From Brevibacillus brevis (lineage in GTDB: Bacteria; Bacillota; Bacilli; Brevibacillales; Brevibacillaceae), in the NCBI RefSeq assembly GCF_022026395.1, contig NZ_CP041767.1, forward strand, positions 2,574,501 to 2,638,500: a stretch of 64,000 nt of DNA, given 5' to 3'. The notes below the pieces were generated by a model, which was not told the origin of the DNA, ran no database searches, and saw nothing but the letters and a program-made list of their open reading frames with translations. Shown here piece after piece: positions 15,303 to 24,050 of the stretch. The translations under genes were made by a program, and so were the position numbers. Each line of letters opens with the position of its first letter. The first letter of the stretch is position 1.

Positions 15303-15824
15303 ATGTCTATGCCGCGCCAATTGTTGATGGCGATTGCTGTTTCCACTTTCTTGGCTCTGATGCTGTCGCTGGTCCCCACAAACCAGTGGATGCAAGCGGA
15401 TATACCGACATTTCAGTCAGCTCGTGCCATTCACTTAAGTGAGCAAAATGCCCTTGATTTGTTTACAAGGATGTCGACACATTATAATATTAAGCGTATA
15501 AAATGGGAAAACCCATCGATCTATGTCGATTTTGTGGTGAAACCTGCCGAAAAAGTAGAGTTAAATACCGTCTATCAGGATTTTTACCGTTTGACATACG
15601 ACTTGCGTACCTATGCAGACAATGTCGGGCCCGTGTACTATCGCTTGTTAGAGGAGACGGATCCACCAAAAGAATCGAGATTATTGATTGCCATACAATC
15701 GACAACTGGAAATCTCGCAGGACATGACAAACCTTTGACCGACCCTTCCGATATCCAGACCTTTGTAAGCAGTACATTTCCTATTCGAATCGAGCCGTAT
15801 TTTTATGAGCGAATTAGTCCCTGA
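15303..15824 (+). CDS. uncharacterised membrane-anchored or secreted protein
   Basis: Not recognised. The 173-residue product has one N-terminal hydrophobic segment (about residues 8-21), which may be a membrane anchor or signal peptide, and a mainly beta/alpha polar domain containing VYQDFYRLTYDL. There is no lipobox and no enzyme motif. The start is ATG 15303 or 15309; AGGAGGG lies just before both and the difference is two residues. It sits between mtrB's terminator and hepS, an interval with no gene in B. subtilis as I recall it. Codon use resembles the neighbours. Function unknown. Confidence 0.75.
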   Translation: MSMPRQLLMAIAVSTFLALMLSLVPTNQWMQADIPTFQSARAIHLSEQNALDLFTRMSTHYNIKRIKWENPSIYVDFVVKPAEKVELNTVYQDFYRLTYDLRTYADNVGPVYYRLLEETDPPKESRLLIAIQSTTGNLAGHDKPLTDPSDIQTFVSSTFPIRIEPYFYERISP

Positions 15825-15835
15825 TGGAAGAAGTA

Positions 15836-15844
15836 TGGTATGAT
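15836..15844 (+). promoter_or_regulatory. possible extended -10 promoter of the quinone operon
   Basis: TATGAT at 15839-15844 with TG one base upstream (TGGTATGAT). No convincing -35 is present. The first gene, hepS, begins 106 bases downstream. Confidence 0.4.
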
Positions 15845-15949
15845 AGTAGAGACGGCCTTTTGACCGGACGGCAGAGGAAGACCGAAGAGTAAGGAACAGT
15901 ACGGAACAGGCAGACATCTTTAGGTTGTGCAGCTTGTGGAGGAGGACGC

Positions 15950-16786
15950 ATGAGCAAAGAACTTTCCCCGAATGTAGAAGAGGTTCGGTCCATTATCGAA
16001 CAAATCTACAAGAGAATCACCCATTCCTATGTAGAACATTATGTTGACGTTCCTTCCATGGCGGAAAATCGTCTAGAGCTGTTGTACCTTTTTTTGCTGG
16101 AACAAGGCATGCCGAAGGAAAAGGCTTCGGTTTTATGTACAGCAACAGGGCTTGTCCAATTGGGACTGGACACGCATGAGCTCGTAAAAAATGAGTACGA
16201 CTCCTCACAGAGCGCGGAGCGAAACCGACAGCTGACCGTACTTGCGGGTGATTATTACAGCAGTCGCTATTATCACCTTCTGGCTTCAGCCGGTGAAATC
16301 CAAGCCATTCAAGTGTTGTCGGCAGCCATTCAGCGAGTGAACGAAGCGAAAATGAGACTTTACATCGCTGGGCGAGATAGCAAGACTTTATCAGATGAAG
16401 AGTACTGGGAATTGCGAAATACGATTGATACAGGCTTATACGTGGCTGTTGTAGAGGAGTATGCCGATTCAACTGAACGCCGTCGCTTCTGGAGCGATCT
16501 GATGAAGCAAACAGCCAAGGTAGAGAGTGTGATCGGTGAGTGGGAGCAGCTCAAATGGCAAGAACAAGTCCCTTTTGGTTTTGCCCGTTTTTTGCTGCAA
16601 AAACCCGGGGCTACACTCGCGCAAGTTTTGTCTGGCGTTGAGGGGAAAGCCCTCGAATTAATCGGTTTATGCGAGCAAATGGTGCGCACGCTGCATCCGG
16701 CAGAGACGCGGAATATGCTTGCATCCATTACGGCACGGTACTCCCATCGGATCAGTCGCTTGAAGAAGGTAATTGAGGAGATGTAG
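15950..16786 (+). CDS. hepS: heptaprenyl diphosphate synthase component I
   Basis: Non-catalytic small subunit of heptaprenyl diphosphate synthase, which makes the C35 side chain of menaquinone-7 together with HepT. The 278-residue helical protein shows the family pattern LAGDYYSSRYYHLLA followed by VNEAKMRLYI, which mimics the prenyl synthase fold without the DDxxD motifs. GGAGGAGG precedes the ATG. It opens the run hepS-menG-ubiA-ubiX-mqnA-hepT. In B. subtilis hepS, menG and hepT are contiguous, so three genes are additional here. Confidence 0.92.
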   Translation: MSKELSPNVEEVRSIIEQIYKRITHSYVEHYVDVPSMAENRLELLYLFLLEQGMPKEKASVLCTATGLVQLGLDTHELVKNEYDSSQSAERNRQLTVLAGDYYSSRYYHLLASAGEIQAIQVLSAAIQRVNEAKMRLYIAGRDSKTLSDEEYWELRNTIDTGLYVAVVEEYADSTERRRFWSDLMKQTAKVESVIGEWEQLKWQEQVPFGFARFLLQKPGATLAQVLSGVEGKALELIGLCEQMVRTLHPAETRNMLASITARYSHRISRLKKVIEEM

Positions 16787-16790
16787 CCAA

Positions 16791-17510
16791 GTGAACCAGA
16801 CACAGATGAATGAGAAAGCAGAGTACGTTCACTCCGTTTTCGAGAGCATTGCAAACGATTACGACAAAATGAATAATGTAATCAGCTTTGGCAGTCATAT
16901 TGCTTGGCGTAATTACACGATGAAGCAGATGAATATCCAGCCAGGGCATACAGCGTTGGATGTTGCTTGTGGTACAGCAGACTGGACGATTGCATTGGCT
17001 AAGGCTGTCGGAAAAGAAGGCAATGTTGTTGGCCTTGATTTCAGCCAGAATATGCTGGATGTAGGGGCATATAAAGTAGCGAACGCAGGTGTTGGCAACA
17101 ACGTAAAGCTAGTGAACGCAGATGCAATGAATCTGCCTTACGAGGATCATACCTTTGACTTCGTAACAATCGGGTTTGCTCTGCGCAATGTACCGGATGT
17201 TCAGCAGGTCTTGAATGAAATGGCACGTGTTGTAAAGCCGGGCGGTAAAGTCGTTTCTTTGGAAGTGTCCAAGCCCCCATTCATTCCGTACCGGAAGCTA
17301 TTTTACTTATATTTCTACAAAATCTTGCCGTTTATTGCGAAGCTGACAGTCAACAAATACGAAGAGTATGCATGGCTGCCCCAATCCCTGACCAATTTCC
17401 CGGACAGTCGCGAGCTGGCAAGCATGTTTCAGAAAGCAGGCTTGGACCCGGTTCAGGTCAAATTGTTTATGGGCGGCGTATCAGCCTTGCATATTGGCAC
17501 AAAGCCATAA
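16791..17510 (+). CDS. menG: demethylmenaquinone methyltransferase
   Basis: SAM-dependent C-methylation of demethylmenaquinone, the last step of menaquinone synthesis. The 239-residue protein has the MenG/UbiE signature: KMNNVISFGSHIAWRNYTM near the N terminus, the SAM motif LDVACGTADWTIALA, and the later NADAMNLPYEDHTFDFVTIGFALRNV stretch. GTG 16791 is preferred, ten bases after GAGGAG; TTG 16773 overlaps hepS and ATG 16806 shortens the protein by five residues. It lies four bases after hepS and is almost certainly co-transcribed with it. Confidence 0.95.
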   Translation: MNQTQMNEKAEYVHSVFESIANDYDKMNNVISFGSHIAWRNYTMKQMNIQPGHTALDVACGTADWTIALAKAVGKEGNVVGLDFSQNMLDVGAYKVANAGVGNNVKLVNADAMNLPYEDHTFDFVTIGFALRNVPDVQQVLNEMARVVKPGGKVVSLEVSKPPFIPYRKLFYLYFYKILPFIAKLTVNKYEEYAWLPQSLTNFPDSRELASMFQKAGLDPVQVKLFMGGVSALHIGTKP

Positions 17511-17558
17511 TTATGAGGAGTAAACCGGTATTTCTTCACTAGATAGGAAGTGTCATAA

Positions 17559-18428
17559 ATGGGTCTACGTAAATTGAAAATCATCTTGGAAATGATTAAA
17601 TTCGAGCACTCCCTTTTTGCCTTGCCCTTTGCCTTTATGGGAGCTGTTTTGGGAAGCATTGTGGTAGAGAATGCTTGGCCTACTTGGTCGGAAATTTTTT
17701 GGGTGACGGTAGCGATGGTGGGCGCTCGCAGTGCAGCGATGTCCTTAAACCGCGTCATCGACCGGGTAATTGATGCGAAAAATCCTCGGACAGTCACACG
17801 AGCGATTCCTGCTGGCCTGATTTCGATTGTGGAAGTCATTTTGTTTATCGTGGTGTCCTTTGCGGTGCTGTTCATTGCCGCATTCCAGTTAAATGATTTG
17901 GCTGTGAAATTGTTGCCGCTCGCTGTGTTTGTTCTTGTGCTTTATTCTTATACGAAACGCTTTACCTGGCTTTGCCACTTTGTACTCGGGGTTGCCATCG
18001 GCTTCGGCCCGCTAGGGGGCTGGGTAGCGACAACGGGTCAAGTAGATGGTGTCGGCCTTCTATTGTTTGCATCGGTTATGTTCTGGACAGCAGGATTTGA
18101 TATCATTTATGCATGCCAGGACGCCGATTTTGACCGGAAAGAAGGACTTTATTCCATGCCGAGCCGCTTCGGAATTGCCAATGCACTTCTGATCGCCCGC
18201 GTATGCCACGTTCTTACTTTCGTTGGTCTGATGTCGTTGTATGTAGTTGCAGACTTGTCGATCTGGTTCCTGGTAGGTGTGCTCATTTCGGGTGCGATTT
18301 TGATCTATGAACACACGCTGGTGAAGCCAACAGACTTGTCCAAGCTGGATATGGCATTCTTCAACATGAACGGCATCTTGAGTGTCGTGATGTTTACCTT
18401 TACGATGATTGATTTGGTGATTGCATGA
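17559..18428 (+). CDS. UbiA-family prenyltransferase, MqnP-type
   Basis: Integral membrane aromatic prenyltransferase, 289 residues with about eight membrane segments. Both UbiA aspartate motifs are present: NRVIDRVIDAK (about residues 65-75) and DADFDRKEG (about 187-195), which bind the Mg-diphosphate of the prenyl donor. Annotated relatives are often called 4-hydroxybenzoate polyprenyltransferase. Here, next to UbiX- and MqnA-like genes, hepS/hepT and menG, the likely substrate is 1,4-dihydroxy-6-naphthoate in the futalosine route (MqnP role). That role is inferred from context. It overlaps ubiX by four bases. Confidence 0.9.
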   Translation: MGLRKLKIILEMIKFEHSLFALPFAFMGAVLGSIVVENAWPTWSEIFWVTVAMVGARSAAMSLNRVIDRVIDAKNPRTVTRAIPAGLISIVEVILFIVVSFAVLFIAAFQLNDLAVKLLPLAVFVLVLYSYTKRFTWLCHFVLGVAIGFGPLGGWVATTGQVDGVGLLLFASVMFWTAGFDIIYACQDADFDRKEGLYSMPSRFGIANALLIARVCHVLTFVGLMSLYVVADLSIWFLVGVLISGAILIYEHTLVKPTDLSKLDMAFFNMNGILSVVMFTFTMIDLVIA

Positions 18429-19021
18429 ACAAGCAAAAGTGGGCTGTCGGGATAACGGGTGCAAGTGGTGCTATCTATGGTGTTCGAGTCGTCCAGGAGT
18501 TATTGCGTGCTGGACATATCGTTCACTTGATGATTACAGAAGCAGGCTGGCAAGTATTTCGTGATGAACTGGATTGGCACACAGATGACAGAGAAGCTCT
18601 GTTGCAGGAGAAGCTGCAACTAGACTTTTCTGGTGAACTACATTATTGGGGACTGCGAGATTTCAATTGTCCCGCAGCCAGTGGTTCCTATCGCTGTGAC
18701 GGTATGATCGTCGTACCGTGCTCGATGGGGACTGTTTCTGGCATCGCACATGGCGCATCAGGTAATTTGCTGGAGCGCGTTGCTGATGTCATGATCAAGG
18801 AAGGGCGGCGTTTGGTCATCGTTCCGAGAGAGACGCCGCTCAATGCGATTCAGCTCGAGAACATGCTCAAATTAAGCCGTCTGGGCGTCAAGATTCTGCC
18901 TGCTATGCCAGGCTACTATCAGAAACCGCAAACTATGGATGATCTGATCAATTTTGTGGTAGGGAAAACTTTGGATGCAATTGATGTACCACATTCGCTG
19001 TTCCGGCGTTGGGGGGAATAA
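18425..19021 (+). CDS. ubiX: UbiX-family flavin prenyltransferase
   Basis: Makes prenylated FMN, the cofactor of UbiD-type decarboxylases, from FMN and dimethylallyl phosphate. The 198-residue protein has the flavoprotein fold with ITGASGAIYGVRVVQEL at the N terminus, the VVPCSMGTVSGIAHG motif, and the C-terminal VPRETPLNAIQLENM and PAMPGYY elements. Its ATG overlaps the UbiA-family stop (ATGA). In the futalosine menaquinone route a UbiD-like enzyme removes the carboxyl group after prenylation, so a UbiX here is expected. The matching UbiD-like gene is not in this window. Confidence 0.94.
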   Translation: MNKQKWAVGITGASGAIYGVRVVQELLRAGHIVHLMITEAGWQVFRDELDWHTDDREALLQEKLQLDFSGELHYWGLRDFNCPAASGSYRCDGMIVVPCSMGTVSGIAHGASGNLLERVADVMIKEGRRLVIVPRETPLNAIQLENMLKLSRLGVKILPAMPGYYQKPQTMDDLINFVVGKTLDAIDVPHSLFRRWGE

Positions 19022-19025
19022 ACGC

Positions 19026-19889
19026 ATGCAAAAGTCTTTGCGTGTTGGACAAATTTTGTATACCAATGTATTGCCGGTTTACTTCTATTTTGATCAAGAA
19101 AAATTCGAAGACCGAATCGAATTCATCCGCCAAGTTCCTGCCCAGTTAAACACCGCAATGGCGAATGGCGAGATTGACTTGGGACCGATTTCTTCGTTTA
19201 GCTATGCAGAGCATGCCTCCGAATACGTGGCATTGGCAGATCTGTCTGTCAGTGCCAAGGGGAGAGTAGGCTCCCTTTTCTTATTCAGCAAAAAGCCGAT
19301 TGAACAACTAAACGGCGCCAAAATTGCCTTGACCAACACATCGGCTACCACCGTGAATCTCTTAAAGATCATTCTCCATAAGTTTTACGAATATGAGATT
19401 TCCTACGTTACACAGGAACCTATTTTGCATGAAATGCTGGAGGGTGCTGATGCAGCGCTCTTGATCGGGGATGACGCCATTTCCGCTGAGCGAACGGCCA
19501 AAGACCTTCATGTCTACGATTTGGGAGAGCTGTGGCATCAATTTACAGGCTATTCCATGACCTTTGCCATTTGGGCTCTCCGTCGAGCAGTTATTGCCGA
19601 TCATCATGACTTGATCGCGGACGTCCATGCCTCTTTTTTAGAGAGTAAAAGGAAGACCAGGGAGAATACAGCCCCATTGATTGACTACGTTCACACGCAT
19701 TTCGGTGGAGAGAAAGAGCAATGGATCCACTATTTCCAAGGATTACAGCACGATTTCGGTGACGTTCAGCGGATTGGACTGGAGTACTATTACCGATGCG
19801 CAGCGGAGCTGGGACTTCTATCGGCACCTGCAACCGTCGATCTGTGGCAAGCTGGCGGCCGACAGACCAATACTACGTTGACGAGATAG
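19026..19889 (+). CDS. mqnA: chorismate dehydratase MqnA
   Basis: First enzyme of the futalosine pathway: dehydrates chorismate to 3-enolpyruvylbenzoate. The 287-residue protein has the periplasmic-binding-like MqnA fold, with LRVGQILYTNVLPVYFYFD, the NGEIDLGPISSFSYAEH segment and GAKIALTNTSATTVNLLK. The start is ATG 19026 after a G-rich ribosome site; the upstream ATG at 18975 would overlap ubiX deeply. It sits between ubiX and hepT. Its presence shows that menaquinone is drawn from chorismate without the classical MenF-MenD branch. MqnB, C, D and E are not in the window. Confidence 0.9.
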   Translation: MQKSLRVGQILYTNVLPVYFYFDQEKFEDRIEFIRQVPAQLNTAMANGEIDLGPISSFSYAEHASEYVALADLSVSAKGRVGSLFLFSKKPIEQLNGAKIALTNTSATTVNLLKIILHKFYEYEISYVTQEPILHEMLEGADAALLIGDDAISAERTAKDLHVYDLGELWHQFTGYSMTFAIWALRRAVIADHHDLIADVHASFLESKRKTRENTAPLIDYVHTHFGGEKEQWIHYFQGLQHDFGDVQRIGLEYYYRCAAELGLLSAPATVDLWQAGGRQTNTTLTR

Positions 19890-19898
19890 GTGGAACGG

Positions 19899-20864
19899 AT
19901 GAATCTAGTCGATATTTACTTCAAGATGAAAAAAGATGTCCAATACATAGAAGATGAACTGGAGAAAGCAATTGACACGCCGGTTCGAGAGTTGTATCTA
20001 TCCTCGACTCACTTGCTCAAGGCAGGAGGAAAGCGGATTCGTCCCGTTTTTGTTTTGCTGGGCGGTAAGTGGGGCAATTACGACATCAAAAAACTAAAGC
20101 ATGTGGCTGTTCCTCTTGAACTGATCCACATGGCATCCCTGGTGCATGATGATGTAATTGATGATGCGGATAAGCGTCGCGGAAAAGATACTGTTCGGAT
20201 GAAGTGGGATAACAAAGTAGCCATGTATGCCGGCGACTATATTTTTGCACGGGCATTGGCCATTGCCTCCCAGCTCCCGATCCCGCAATTGCACCAAATT
20301 CTCTCGAATGCAATCGTCGAGGTTTGCAAGGGAGAGATCCAGCAAGTAAAGGATTTGAATAACTGGGACCAAAACTTCCGTACCTATTTGCGCAGAATCA
20401 AACGAAAAACGGCGCTTTTAATTGCGATTAGCTGTCAATTAGGAGCAGTGGCAAGCGGAGCGTCAGATGATATGATTCGTAAAATGTACTGGTACGGCTA
20501 CAACGTGGGGATGGCTTTTCAAATAACCGACGACATTTTGGACTTTACAGGGACTGAGAAGCAGTTAGGAAAGCCGGCTGGAAGCGACCTGGTGCATGGT
20601 AACATTACGTTGCCTGCTCTTTATTCTGCTCATCATGGAAAGGCACGAGCGCAATTCCAGGAATGGATCGCGCAAAATACGTTCTGGGATCATACAGATG
20701 AAGCAGTTCGTATGGTGCGAGAAGATGAGGGCATTGCCTTTTCGCAGCGCCTTGCTGAACGCTATATCGCCCGTGCGCATGCCATTCTCGCTGATTTGCC
20801 TAATAACCAAGCTAAGACATCTTTGACAGGTATCGCCAATTATATTATTGATCGTAAATTTTAA
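19899..20864 (+). CDS. hepT: heptaprenyl diphosphate synthase component II
   Basis: Catalytic subunit of heptaprenyl diphosphate synthase. The 321-residue protein has both aspartate-rich motifs of trans-prenyltransferases, DDVIDD (residues 84-89) and DDILD in QITDDILDFTG, plus GGKRIRP and the KTALLIAISCQLG region. ATG 19899 follows AGGTGG at five bases; GTG 19890 overlaps that site. It needs HepS, encoded 3 kb upstream in the same run, and provides the tail for the UbiA-family enzyme between them. Confidence 0.95.
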   Translation: MNLVDIYFKMKKDVQYIEDELEKAIDTPVRELYLSSTHLLKAGGKRIRPVFVLLGGKWGNYDIKKLKHVAVPLELIHMASLVHDDVIDDADKRRGKDTVRMKWDNKVAMYAGDYIFARALAIASQLPIPQLHQILSNAIVEVCKGEIQQVKDLNNWDQNFRTYLRRIKRKTALLIAISCQLGAVASGASDDMIRKMYWYGYNVGMAFQITDDILDFTGTEKQLGKPAGSDLVHGNITLPALYSAHHGKARAQFQEWIAQNTFWDHTDEAVRMVREDEGIAFSQRLAERYIARAHAILADLPNNQAKTSLTGIANYIIDRKF

Positions 20865-20886
20865 TGATATTTTGACGGTCTGCCTG

Positions 20887-20915
20887 TTGCTTGACCACTC
20901 TAGTTTTGATAAAAT
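20887..20915 (+). promoter_or_regulatory. possible sigma-A promoter of ndk
   Basis: TTGCTT at 20887-20892, 17-base spacer, TAAAAT at 20910-20915. Both boxes are partial matches. Confidence 0.35.
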
Positions 20916-20968
20916 TTTCGTTGGTGTCCTATTCACCAATACATAGCTCTAATGGAGGCATACTTACA

Positions 20969-21412
20969 ATGGAAAAAACATTCCTTATGGTAAAACCAGA
21001 TGGCGTACAACGTAACCTGATTGGTGAAATCGTATCCCGTTTTGAGAAAAAAGGCTACCAACTCGTGGGTGCTAAGCTGATGACAGTAAGCCGCGAACTG
21101 GCTGAAGAACACTATGCAGAGCACAAAGAGCGTCCATTCTTCGGTGAACTGGTAGACTTCATCACTTCCGGACCAGTATTCGCTATGGTATGGCAAGGTA
21201 ACAACGTAATCACAACTGCTCGCGCTATGATGGGCAAAACAAACCCGGTAGACGCTGCTTCCGGTACGATCCGTGGCGATTTCGCTACTTCCGTTGGCAT
21301 GAACATCATCCACGGTTCTGACTCTCCTGAGAGCGCTGAGCGTGAAATCGGTCTGTGGTTCTCCGCAGAAGAAGTTCTCTCCTTCGAGAAAACCATCCAA
21401 CGCTGGATCTAA
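20969..21412 (+). CDS. ndk: nucleoside diphosphate kinase
   Basis: Transfers gamma-phosphate among nucleoside di- and triphosphates via a phosphohistidine. The 147-residue protein is canonical: [20 protein letters not shown] at the N terminus and the active-site histidine in [18 protein letters not shown]. The start is ATG 20969 with ATGGAGGC upstream. Its place between hepT and cheR matches B. subtilis. Codon use looks strongly biased, as in highly expressed genes. It is followed by a terminator. Confidence 0.98.
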   Translation: MEKTFLMVKPDGVQRNLIGEIVSRFEKKGYQLVGAKLMTVSRELAEEHYAEHKERPFFGELVDFITSGPVFAMVWQGNNVITTARAMMGKTNPVDAASGTIRGDFATSVGMNIIHGSDSPESAEREIGLWFSAEEVLSFEKTIQRWI

Positions 21413-21422
21413 GATGGATCGA

Positions 21423-21455
21423 GAAGACCCCATTTGTTGGGGTTTTCTTTTTTTT
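21423..21455 (+). terminator. intrinsic terminator after ndk
   Basis: GAAGACCCCA pairs with TGGGGTTTTC around a short T-rich loop (with G-T pairs) and is followed by a long T run. Confidence 0.85.
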
Positions 21456-21540
21456 GTCAAATTCTTTGTCAAAACAGATAGGATAATGGCGAAATATAGC
21501 GAATGAAGTTAGGGAGTTTTCAAAGGGGGTACGATTCAGC

Positions 21541-22314
21541 ATGGAAGATAAGGACTTTCTCCAATTTATTGCTAGTGTGAAAAAAATGACTGGAATTGAT
21601 CTTGCCCTCTACAAGGAAGCACAGATGAAGCGCCGTCTAACCTCGTTGAGACAAAAGCGGGGGTACAACACATTTGCCCAGTATTTCGATGCCATCGCTA
21701 AAGACAAGGAGCTTTTCTATGAGTTCCTCGATAGGATGACCATCAACGTATCGGAATTTTTCCGGAATCCAGGCCGGTGGGAAGTTCTCGAGAATAAAAT
21801 TTTGCCACGCTTGGCAAAGCAATCGCCGCGGGTGAAATGCTGGAGTGCGGCATGCTCGACAGGGGAGGAGCCGTACACACTCTCACTGATTTTGCTACGC
21901 ATGAAGATGGATGCGACCGTGCTCGCTTCCGATATTGATGAGGGAGCACTGGCAAAAGCGAAGCAAGGGGTGTACACGGACCGATCCCTGCAAGATTGTC
22001 CGAAAGACCTCGTAGCAAAGTATTTTGAAAAAGATACACTCAGCTATCGCATCACGGACGAAGTGAAGAGAAAAGTGACGTTCAAAAAACATAATTTATT
22101 GGCGGACTCATTTGATTCTCAATTTGATTTAATTATTTGCCGGAACGTGATGATTTACTTTACCGAAGAAGCAAAGCATGAGCTGTATCACAAGTTTAGC
22201 CGGGCCCTGAAACCTGGTGGAGTACTCTTTGTAGGTAGCACGGAACAAATTTTTCAGCCGCAACAATACCAACTGGAGACAGAGGATACGTTCTTCTATC
22301 GGAAAATGGGTTGA
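21541..22314 (+). CDS. cheR: chemotaxis protein methyltransferase CheR
   Basis: SAM-dependent methylation of glutamates on chemoreceptors, setting sensory adaptation. The 257-residue protein has the small N-terminal helical domain (residues 1-75), then the methyltransferase domain with [11 protein letters not shown], the SAM motif [15 protein letters not shown], and the conserved [13 protein letters not shown] and [12 protein letters not shown] elements. AAAGGGGG lies upstream of the ATG. Its place between ndk and aroC matches B. subtilis. Other chemotaxis genes are not nearby, as usual in bacilli. Confidence 0.97.
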   Translation: MEDKDFLQFIASVKKMTGIDLALYKEAQMKRRLTSLRQKRGYNTFAQYFDAIAKDKELFYEFLDRMTINVSEFFRNPGRWEVLENKILPRLAKQSPRVKCWSAACSTGEEPYTLSLILLRMKMDATVLASDIDEGALAKAKQGVYTDRSLQDCPKDLVAKYFEKDTLSYRITDEVKRKVTFKKHNLLADSFDSQFDLIICRNVMIYFTEEAKHELYHKFSRALKPGGVLFVGSTEQIFQPQQYQLETEDTFFYRKMG

Positions 22315-22390
22315 TTCCTGTTGGCCTTGGTATATCTCTGCTGTTTTTTCCCAAGACTAGGAATACCTACTTTGCAAGAGGAGGCAGCAG

Positions 22391-22549
22391 ATGGATAAAC
22401 ACAAGGTCATCGAAGCATACCGTCGAGGGCTGATCACGCTGCAGGAATGTGGTCAGATTTTAGGGGCGGAGAGGACACAACTAGATGATTTGTTACGCGT
22501 GGATCACACTCGCAAACCGCTGAGCCCCAATCCTTTTTTCAACGTGTAG
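22391..22549 (+). CDS. small 52-residue protein of unknown function
   Basis: A short reading frame with a good ribosome site (GAGGAGG, about seven bases before the ATG). It encodes MDKHKVIEAYRRGLITLQEC at the N terminus and ends PNPFFNV. The first 40 residues resemble a small helix-turn-helix pattern (helix, LITLQECGQILG turn, second helix), which could bind DNA or RNA. It lies 76 bases after cheR, possibly in the same transcript, and its stop codon abuts a long hairpin. It belongs to no family I know. It is probably real because of its start signal and position, but unproven. Confidence 0.55.
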   Translation: MDKHKVIEAYRRGLITLQECGQILGAERTQLDDLLRVDHTRKPLSPNPFFNV

Positions 22550-22579
22550 GAATATATAAACACTTCGTTTATATATTCC
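22549..22579. repeat. perfect 13-bp inverted repeat after the small gene
   Basis: GGAATATATAAAC and GTTTATATATTCC pair exactly around a five-base ACTTC loop. No T run follows on the + strand. It may stop transcription weakly, protect mRNA ends, or mark the edge of the structured element that follows. Confidence 0.7.
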
Positions 22580-22588
22580 GGAACGCAT

Positions 22589-22730
22589 GGAAACTTTCCC
22601 CTAAAACGCAGTCGCTCCTCTGTGAGCGATCAACGATAGAGGTTTCCTTAACTTGTAGGAATATCAATCCTGATTCATTCGCGATAGCGTAAAGAGAGCG
22701 CTTCTCCCCATGCGGAGGGGCGTTTTCCTG
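22589..22730. other. structured intergenic element upstream of aroC
   Basis: GGAAAC (22589-22594) pairs with GTTTCC (22642-22647). This encloses an inner hairpin GTCGCTC (22611-22617) / GAGCGAT (22624-22630). A third imperfect GC-rich hairpin follows at about 22697-22727 (CTTCTCCCC / GGAGGGGCG). The string TGTAGGAATAT occurs at 22545 and again at 22654, and CTGTAGGAAG at 22728. No protein gene with a credible start is present. It could be a structured RNA in either orientation or a dispersed repeat; no known riboswitch class was recognised. Confidence 0.5.
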
Positions 22731-22771
22731 TAGGAAGAAAAGGTTTTTCGCAGACGTTTCCCACTTTTGTA

Positions 22772-22800
22772 TTTCCACGGCGTACTAGGTATGATATTAT
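22772..22800 (+). promoter_or_regulatory. probable promoter of the aroC-aroB-aroH operon
   Basis: TATTAT at 22795-22800 with an extended -10 TG one base upstream, and TTTCCA at 22772-22777 as a weak -35 at 17-base spacing. This gives a leader of about 80 bases before aroC. Confidence 0.5.
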
Positions 22801-22886
22801 AGCGCTTAAAAGTGATAAAGGACAGCACCCCAAAAAGAGAACCTGAAGGGGATACAGGCTGCCTGGAGGATGGAGGAAGGATAGAG

Positions 22887-24050
22887 ATGCGTTACTTGAC
22901 AGCAGGGGAATCCCACGGGCCGCAATTAACAGCTATCATTGAGGGCGTACCGAGCAACCTACCGATTTCCATTGAGGAAATTAATGAGCAGTTGGCACGT
23001 CGTCAGAAAGGCCATGGCCGCGGCAGAAGAATGCAGATTGAAAAGGATCAGGTGAAAATTCTTTCTGGTGTCCGTCATGGATATACAACCGGAGCTCCTA
23101 TCACACTGGTCGTTGAAAATAATGATTGGACGCATTGGCAAGGAATCATGAGCGCTGAGCCTGTAGAGGAAGGCACTGAAGAAAAGCGTCGTGTCTCCCG
23201 TCCACGCCCTGGACATGCTGATTTAAACGGGGCGATTAAGTATCATCAACGCGATATGCGCAATATTCTGGAACGTTCCAGCGCTCGTGAGACTACTGTC
23301 CGCGTAGCTGTTGGTGCAGTCGCTCGCCAATTGCTGGCTCAATTTGGTATCCGTATAGGCGGGCAGGTACTCCAGATCAATGAGATCGTGGCGAAGAGAC
23401 AAGAAGTAAGTCTGGACGAGCTGATTGCCCGCACCGAAGAATCGCCAGTACGCTGTTTGGATAAAGAAGCAGAACCACTGATGATGGCAGCGATTGACAA
23501 AGCAAAAGAAGACGGGGATTCCCTCGGTGGTACCGTAGAAGTGATCGTTGAAGGCGTGCCAATTGGTTTGGGTAGCCACGTGCAATGGGACCGCAAGCTG
23601 GATGGACGTCTTGCACAGGCAATCATGAGTATTCAGGCTTTCAAAGGTGTCGAAATCGGTATCGGATTCGAGGCAGCCGGTCTGAAAGGCTCACAAGTTC
23701 ATGACGAGATTATTTGGAACGAAGAAACTGGCTACAGCCGAAAAACAAATCGTGCAGGTGGACTCGAAGGCGGTATGACGACAGGAATGCCTGTAGTTGT
23801 TCGCGGTGTCATGAAGCCGATTCCTACCTTGTACAAACCGTTGATGAGTGTGGATATCGACTCGAGAGAGCCATTCTCAGCGAGCATTGAGCGTTCTGAC
23901 AGTTGTGCTGTTCCTGCCGCAAGTGTCGTTGCGGAGGCAGTGGTAGCATGGGAGATCGCGAGTGCTATGTGCGAAAAATTCCCTTCTGATTCTCTTGACG
24001 ACATGGAAGAAAACGTACGTCAATACCGTGCGTACACGGAGAAATTCTAA
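22887..24050 (+). CDS. aroC: chorismate synthase
   Basis: Converts 5-enolpyruvylshikimate 3-phosphate to chorismate, the branch point for Trp, Tyr, Phe, folate and, in this organism, menaquinone via MqnA. The 387-residue protein has the conserved [13 protein letters not shown] start, the [12 protein letters not shown] motif, [12 protein letters not shown], and the FMN-contact region [18 protein letters not shown] 22887 lies ten bases after GGAGG. It opens the aromatic supraoperon as in B. subtilis (aroF there). The stop codon overlaps the aroB start. Confidence 0.98.
   Translation: MRYLTAGESHGPQLTAIIEGVPSNLPISIEEINEQLARRQKGHGRGRRMQIEKDQVKILSGVRHGYTTGAPITLVVENNDWTHWQGIMSAEPVEEGTEEKRRVSRPRPGHADLNGAIKYHQRDMRNILERSSARETTVRVAVGAVARQLLAQFGIRIGGQVLQINEIVAKRQEVSLDELIARTEESPVRCLDKEAEPLMMAAIDKAKEDGDSLGGTVEVIVEGVPIGLGSHVQWDRKLDGRLAQAIMSIQAFKGVEIGIGFEAAGLKGSQVHDEIIWNEETGYSRKTNRAGGLEGGMTTGMPVVVRGVMKPIPTLYKPLMSVDIDSREPFSASIERSDSCAVPAASVVAEAVVAWEIASAMCEKFPSDSLDDMEENVRQYRAYTEKF

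Noticed and set aside
22569-22778. 69-codon reverse frame across the structured element upstream of aroC
   Set aside because: It has no ribosome site and its sequence is explained by overlapping hairpin arms. It may be a chance frame within a repeat, so it is reported only as a structured element.
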